A DNA stretch of 8,374 nucleotides from Candidatus Zhuqueibacterota bacterium. Its GTDB lineage: Bacteria > Zhuqueibacterota > Zhuqueibacteria > Residuimicrobiales > Residuimicrobiaceae. The position numbers were made by a program, and so were the translations under genes. Below the pieces are notes generated by a model, which ran no database searches, had not been told where the DNA came from, and saw nothing but the letters and a program-made list of their open reading frames with translations. Shown piece by piece: positions 6,359-8,374 of this stretch. Where the stretch lies: contig JAFGSU010000299.1 in NCBI GenBank assembly GCA_016934435.1, forward strand, positions 1-8,374, in the 5' to 3' direction. Within the stretch, counting starts at the first letter, position 1. Each line of letters opens with the position of its first letter.

Positions 6359-6377
6359 GTAATCACCTGCGGATTAC
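6359..6377. promoter_or_regulatory. Small inverted repeat upstream of the sigma promoter
   Basis: GTAATC (6359-6364) and GATTAC (6372-6377) flank a 7-nt centre, just upstream of the sigma -35 element. It could be a minor operator or be fortuitous; nothing else supports it. Confidence 0.2.
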
Positions 6378-6423
6378 CGGTTTTTATCCCATTGTTGGAA
6401 ATTAGCACAGCAATAGGATGGTA

Positions 6424-6537
6424 GTATACCCGCCGGCTCGACAACGGTTCTCATGGCACAATACAACCCTGTCATCGCGAGTTGGGTATGGCAAAAATGC
6501 CAATATCAACTCAGGAGCCGGCCAGAACAAAGTATAC
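6424..6537. repeat. Inverted-repeat-bounded element containing direct repeat copy B
   Basis: Perfect 8-nt inverted arms GCCGGCTC (6432-6439) and GAGCCGGC (6515-6522) enclose the 46-nt repeat at 6461-6506, which matches 4804-4849 at 42 of 46 positions. The palindrome GTATAC occurs just outside each arm, at 6424-6429 and 6532-6537. This looks like a small non-coding repeat unit rather than a gene. It lies in the 335-nt space between the divergent sigma and membrane-protein genes, well clear of both promoters. Confidence 0.55.
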
Positions 6538-6545
6538 ACATCATA

Positions 6546-6570
6546 ATATAAAAATATTTTATATATTTTT
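6546..6570 (+). promoter_or_regulatory. A/T-rich UP-like element
   Basis: A run of 25 A/T-only bases ends directly at the -35 hexamer of the plus-strand ECF promoter, where the RNA polymerase alpha-subunit C-terminal domains bind. Positions 6546-6564 also form a palindrome with 8-nt arms (ATATAAAA/TTTTATAT). No such tract precedes the sigma gene's own promoter, so this one may be the stronger of the two. Confidence 0.4.
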
Positions 6571-6600
6571 TGCAACATTTTTTCACCTCACCTGTCTGAT
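6571..6600 (+). promoter_or_regulatory. ECF-type promoter of the small membrane protein gene
   Basis: -35 TGCAAC (6571-6576), then 17 nt, then -10 GTCTGA (6594-6599). Over 30 aligned bases it matches the minus-strand sigma promoter at 21, including both boxes, the T-run after the -35 and the identical spacer. The predicted start near 6605 leaves a leader of about 45 nt with a Shine-Dalgarno site. Confidence 0.65.
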
Positions 6601-6650
6601 TCAGTAGACCCAACAACCAAAATTCATCTAAAACATAGAAAGGATTTATC

Positions 6651-6986
6651 ATGGAAGCCATCATACCCATCTCGCTGTTTATAGCCATCGTTTATACGTT
6701 CAAACTGTATTGGGACTATAAGATCAGGAAAATGGCCATCGAAAAAGGCATGACCAAAGAGCTGCAAGATGTGCTAAAGCTTACCTCCTTGCCGGTCAGC
6801 GACAATGTTCCCGCATCACTCAAGTGGGGGCTGGTTTTGACTGCCATCGGCGCGGGCGGATTTTTGGGATTGAATATGCCGGGTTACTCGGAAGAGTTCA
6901 CCCTCGCCCTGATGATCCTGTTCGCCGGTATCGCGCTGGTCATCTATTATTTCATCGCCTCGAGACTGAGCAAGAAACAGGCATAA
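6651..6986 (+). CDS. Small three-helix membrane protein (DUF6249-like)
   Basis: A 111-residue hydrophobic protein with three predicted membrane segments: about 4-20, 57-76 (LKWGLVLTAIGAGGFLGLNM) and 84-105 (FTLALMILFAGIALVIYYFI). A basic, charged cytoplasmic stretch (YKIRKMAIEKGMTKELQDVLK, split at about 23-43) lies between helices 1 and 2, and a basic tail SRLSKKQA ends it. The layout, with a 'lkwGl...Gi.l..' core, resembles DUF6249 proteins, whose function is unknown; I recall this from memory and could not search. The ATG at 6651 has AAAGGA six bases upstream. It is divergent from the sigma/anti-sigma operon, shares its ECF promoter motif and ends at a strong terminator, so it is likely a single-gene sigma target acting in the inner membrane. 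Confidence 0.85.
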   Translation: MEAIIPISLFIAIVYTFKLYWDYKIRKMAIEKGMTKELQDVLKLTSLPVSDNVPASLKWGLVLTAIGAGGFLGLNMPGYSEEFTLALMILFAGIALVIYYFIASRLSKKQA

Positions 6987-7011
6987 GTTCGTCTTATCTT
7001 CCATTGTTCCC

Positions 7012-7046
7012 AGGGCGCTCAACCTCATTTGAGCGCCCTTTCTTTT
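7012..7046 (+). terminator. Rho-independent terminator
   Basis: A perfect 11-bp stem, AGGGCGCTCAA (7012-7022) with TTGAGCGCCCT (7029-7039), a six-base loop CCTCAT, and the T-rich tail TTTCTTTT. It begins 26 nt after the stop of the small membrane protein gene and separates it from the secreted-protein gene at 7190. It is the clearest terminator in the window. Confidence 0.95.
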
Positions 7047-7136
7047 ATCAGAACGGTCCGATTCGTCCCAACTTTTCCACTTTCAAGGCTGATGAACGGC
7101 TCAGCTTGGATTTTAATGATCTCACCGCATTTTCCC

Positions 7137-7183
7137 TTGTTTGCTTTTGAAAAAATTTGTATATATTTTGTAATAATAAAGGA
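7137..7183 (+). promoter_or_regulatory. Possible promoter and Shine-Dalgarno for the secreted-protein gene
   Basis: An A/T-rich stretch between the terminator and the ATG at 7190. TTGTTT (7137-7142) with TATATA (7160-7165) at 17-nt spacing is one weak sigma-70-like option; a Bacteroidota-type TTTG/TAnnTTTG reading nearly fits but is one base out. The AAAGGA at 7178-7183, six bases before the ATG, is convincing as a ribosome-binding site. No TGCAAC/GTCTRA motif is seen here. Confidence 0.35.
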
Positions 7184-7189
7184 ACAGGT

Positions 7190-8374
7190 ATGAAATATAT
7201 TTCCCTCGTCTCAATACTTATTTTATATTCAATCGCACAGGGTCTGACGCCATCAGCGCAGAAAATCCTTCACGGTACCGTGCGGGATGCCCAAAGCGGC
7301 AAGCCTTTGCCGGCCGCCAACGTACAGGTTATCGGTAAAATGCGCGGCACCATCGCCAACGCCGACGGTTCCTACCGGCTTGATATCGAGCAATGGCCCG
7401 CCGCCATTAGCGCCAGCTATATCGGTTACCGCTCCGACACCCTGCACATCTCATCAGGCACACCGGAGGTGCTGGACATCCAGCTTGAACCCACGCTCAT
7501 TCATCTGGAGGACCTGACCATAACGGCTGAAAATCCGGCCGTGGCCATCATGCGCAGGGTGATTGCCGGCAAACGTGCGCTGCGTCGGCAGATCACCTCT
7601 TTTCGGGCCGATGCATATTCACGCCTGAACGCCCAGAACGACACAGCCATCGTCCTGATCATGGAGAGCCAATCGCACCTCTACTGGCAGCGCGAAAAAG
7701 GCACGCGCGAGGTGGTGCTGTCGCGGCAGCAGACCGAAAATCTTCGCGGCATCGCCGCTTCCATCGGCGCCGGCGATATCCCCAATTTTTACGACGACGA
7801 CATCAACCTGGCCGGCTATGCCTTCATCGGTCCGACCCATCCGGATGCGCTCGATTTTTACGAATTCGAGTTGATCAATCGTCGCGCCATGGACGGCGAG
7901 ATCGTATACGACATCGCCCTGCAGCCAAAGACCAAGCTGCAACCCGCGTTCACCGGTCAGTTGTCGGTACTGGATAAAAAATTCGTCCTCCTGGAAGTGG
8001 ATGTTGAGGACAGCGGCGCCCTGCCGCCGCAATCCTTCCTGCAGGAAATCCATCTGCAGTGCCGGCAGCAGTTCCGCCTCTTTGGCGACGGCTACTGGCT
8101 GCCGGTGGACTGGCATGAAACCGGAGCGCTGCGCATCGGCATGACCGGATTACAATTCCCGACGATCAAATATGTGCGGTTGTCGAGCCTGGATAATTAT
8201 GCGGTCAACATCGCCCTGCCCGACAGTATTTTCAGCGACGACAGGCCGCGACGTGTGGTGGCGCAGGTTCACACTGCCGACTCGCTGCTCACCCTGGCGC
8301 ATCGCACCGTACCTTTGACACTGGAAGAAACGCTGGCATATAAAAAAATCGACAGCACCCGCACGATCGATCAA
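7190..8374 (+). CDS. Secreted/outer-membrane protein, carboxypeptidase-regulatory-like domain plus DUF5686-like region (3' end cut)
   Basis: The first 395 residues are visible and the frame is open to the window edge. A signal peptide spans about residues 1-23 (MKYISLVSILILYSIAQG..., likely cleavage after PSAQ-like residues). Residues about 28-100 form a carboxypeptidase-regulatory-like beta-sandwich: HGTVRDAQSGKPLPAANVQV, GTIANADGSYRLDI and ASYIGYRSDTL are typical of PF13715 domains at the start of FCB outer-membrane proteins. The next part, NPAVAIMRRVIAGKRALRR...SFRADAYSRL (about 117-147), resembles the start of DUF5686 proteins, which commonly end in a C-terminal outer-membrane beta barrel. 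That barrel would lie beyond the window. The start is supported by AAAGGA six bases upstream. It is transcribed after a strong terminator, so it is separate from the sigma-controlled gene. A TonB-dependent receptor is an alternative, but the DUF5686-like stretch argues against it. Confidence 0.85.
   Translation, partial: MKYISLVSILILYSIAQGLTPSAQKILHGTVRDAQSGKPLPAANVQVIGKMRGTIANADGSYRLDIEQWPAAISASYIGYRSDTLHISSGTPEVLDIQLEPTLIHLEDLTITAENPAVAIMRRVIAGKRALRRQITSFRADAYSRLNAQNDTAIVLIMESQSHLYWQREKGTREVVLSRQQTENLRGIAASIGAGDIPNFYDDDINLAGYAFIGPTHPDALDFYEFELINRRAMDGEIVYDIALQPKTKLQPAFTGQLSVLDKKFVLLEVDVEDSGALPPQSFLQEIHLQCRQQFRLFGDGYWLPVDWHETGALRIGMTGLQFPTIKYVRLSSLDNYAVNIALPDSIFSDDRPRRVVAQVHTADSLLTLAHRTVPLTLEETLAYKKIDSTRTIDQ

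Noticed and set aside
6506..6688. Minus-strand 60-codon open frame between the divergent genes
   Set aside because: It starts inside the membrane-protein gene and crosses its promoter and A/T tract. It has no supporting signal.
7619..8116. Minus-strand 165-codon open frame
   Set aside because: It lies wholly inside the secreted-protein gene, antisense. The plus-strand frame has a signal peptide, a recognisable domain and a Shine-Dalgarno.

Overview
This window most resembles a chromosome segment from the Bacteroidota/Calditrichota/KSB1 side of the FCB bacteria. That placement is an inference. It rests on a secreted protein with a carboxypeptidase-regulatory-like domain followed by a DUF5686-like region, a DUF6249-like small membrane protein next to an ECF sigma/anti-sigma pair, and intergenic DNA rich in short repeats. 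No rRNA, tRNA, CRISPR array or transposase is visible.

Left part (1-4700, all minus strand, transcribed right to left). Four genes form a probable catabolic cluster: a fumarylacetoacetate hydrolase (FAH)-family protein, a sodium:solute symporter, a uroporphyrinogen-decarboxylase-like (UroD-like) protein and a nitrilase-family amidohydrolase cut by the left edge. The gaps are 108, 115 and 170 nt. Each holds repeat DNA: a ten-unit heptamer array in the first, a short foldback repeat in the second, and a nested foldback element in the third. The likely theme is Na+-driven uptake of a small organic solute followed by hydrolytic processing. The substrate cannot be read from the sequence. A 19-nt palindrome upstream of the FAH gene is a candidate operator.

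Middle (4701-5194). About 490 nt without a credible gene, packed with degenerate repeats of the widespread 'GTCATTGCGAG...GGAGCGAAGCAATC' type.

Right part (5195-8374). A minus-strand ECF sigma factor and zinc-finger anti-sigma factor overlap by ATGA. A plus-strand 111-aa three-helix membrane protein is transcribed divergently from them. Both transcription units have the same ECF-type promoter architecture (TGCAAC, 17 nt, GTCTRA), pointing to one autoregulated switch that also drives the small membrane protein. The sigma gene's promoter lies so close to its ATG that the mRNA is probably leaderless; the membrane-protein gene has an A/T-rich UP-like tract and a normal Shine-Dalgarno site. A strong intrinsic terminator closes that gene. 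It is followed by a large secreted or outer-membrane protein gene that runs off the right edge. A 46-nt direct repeat (42/46 identical) brackets the sigma/anti-sigma operon.
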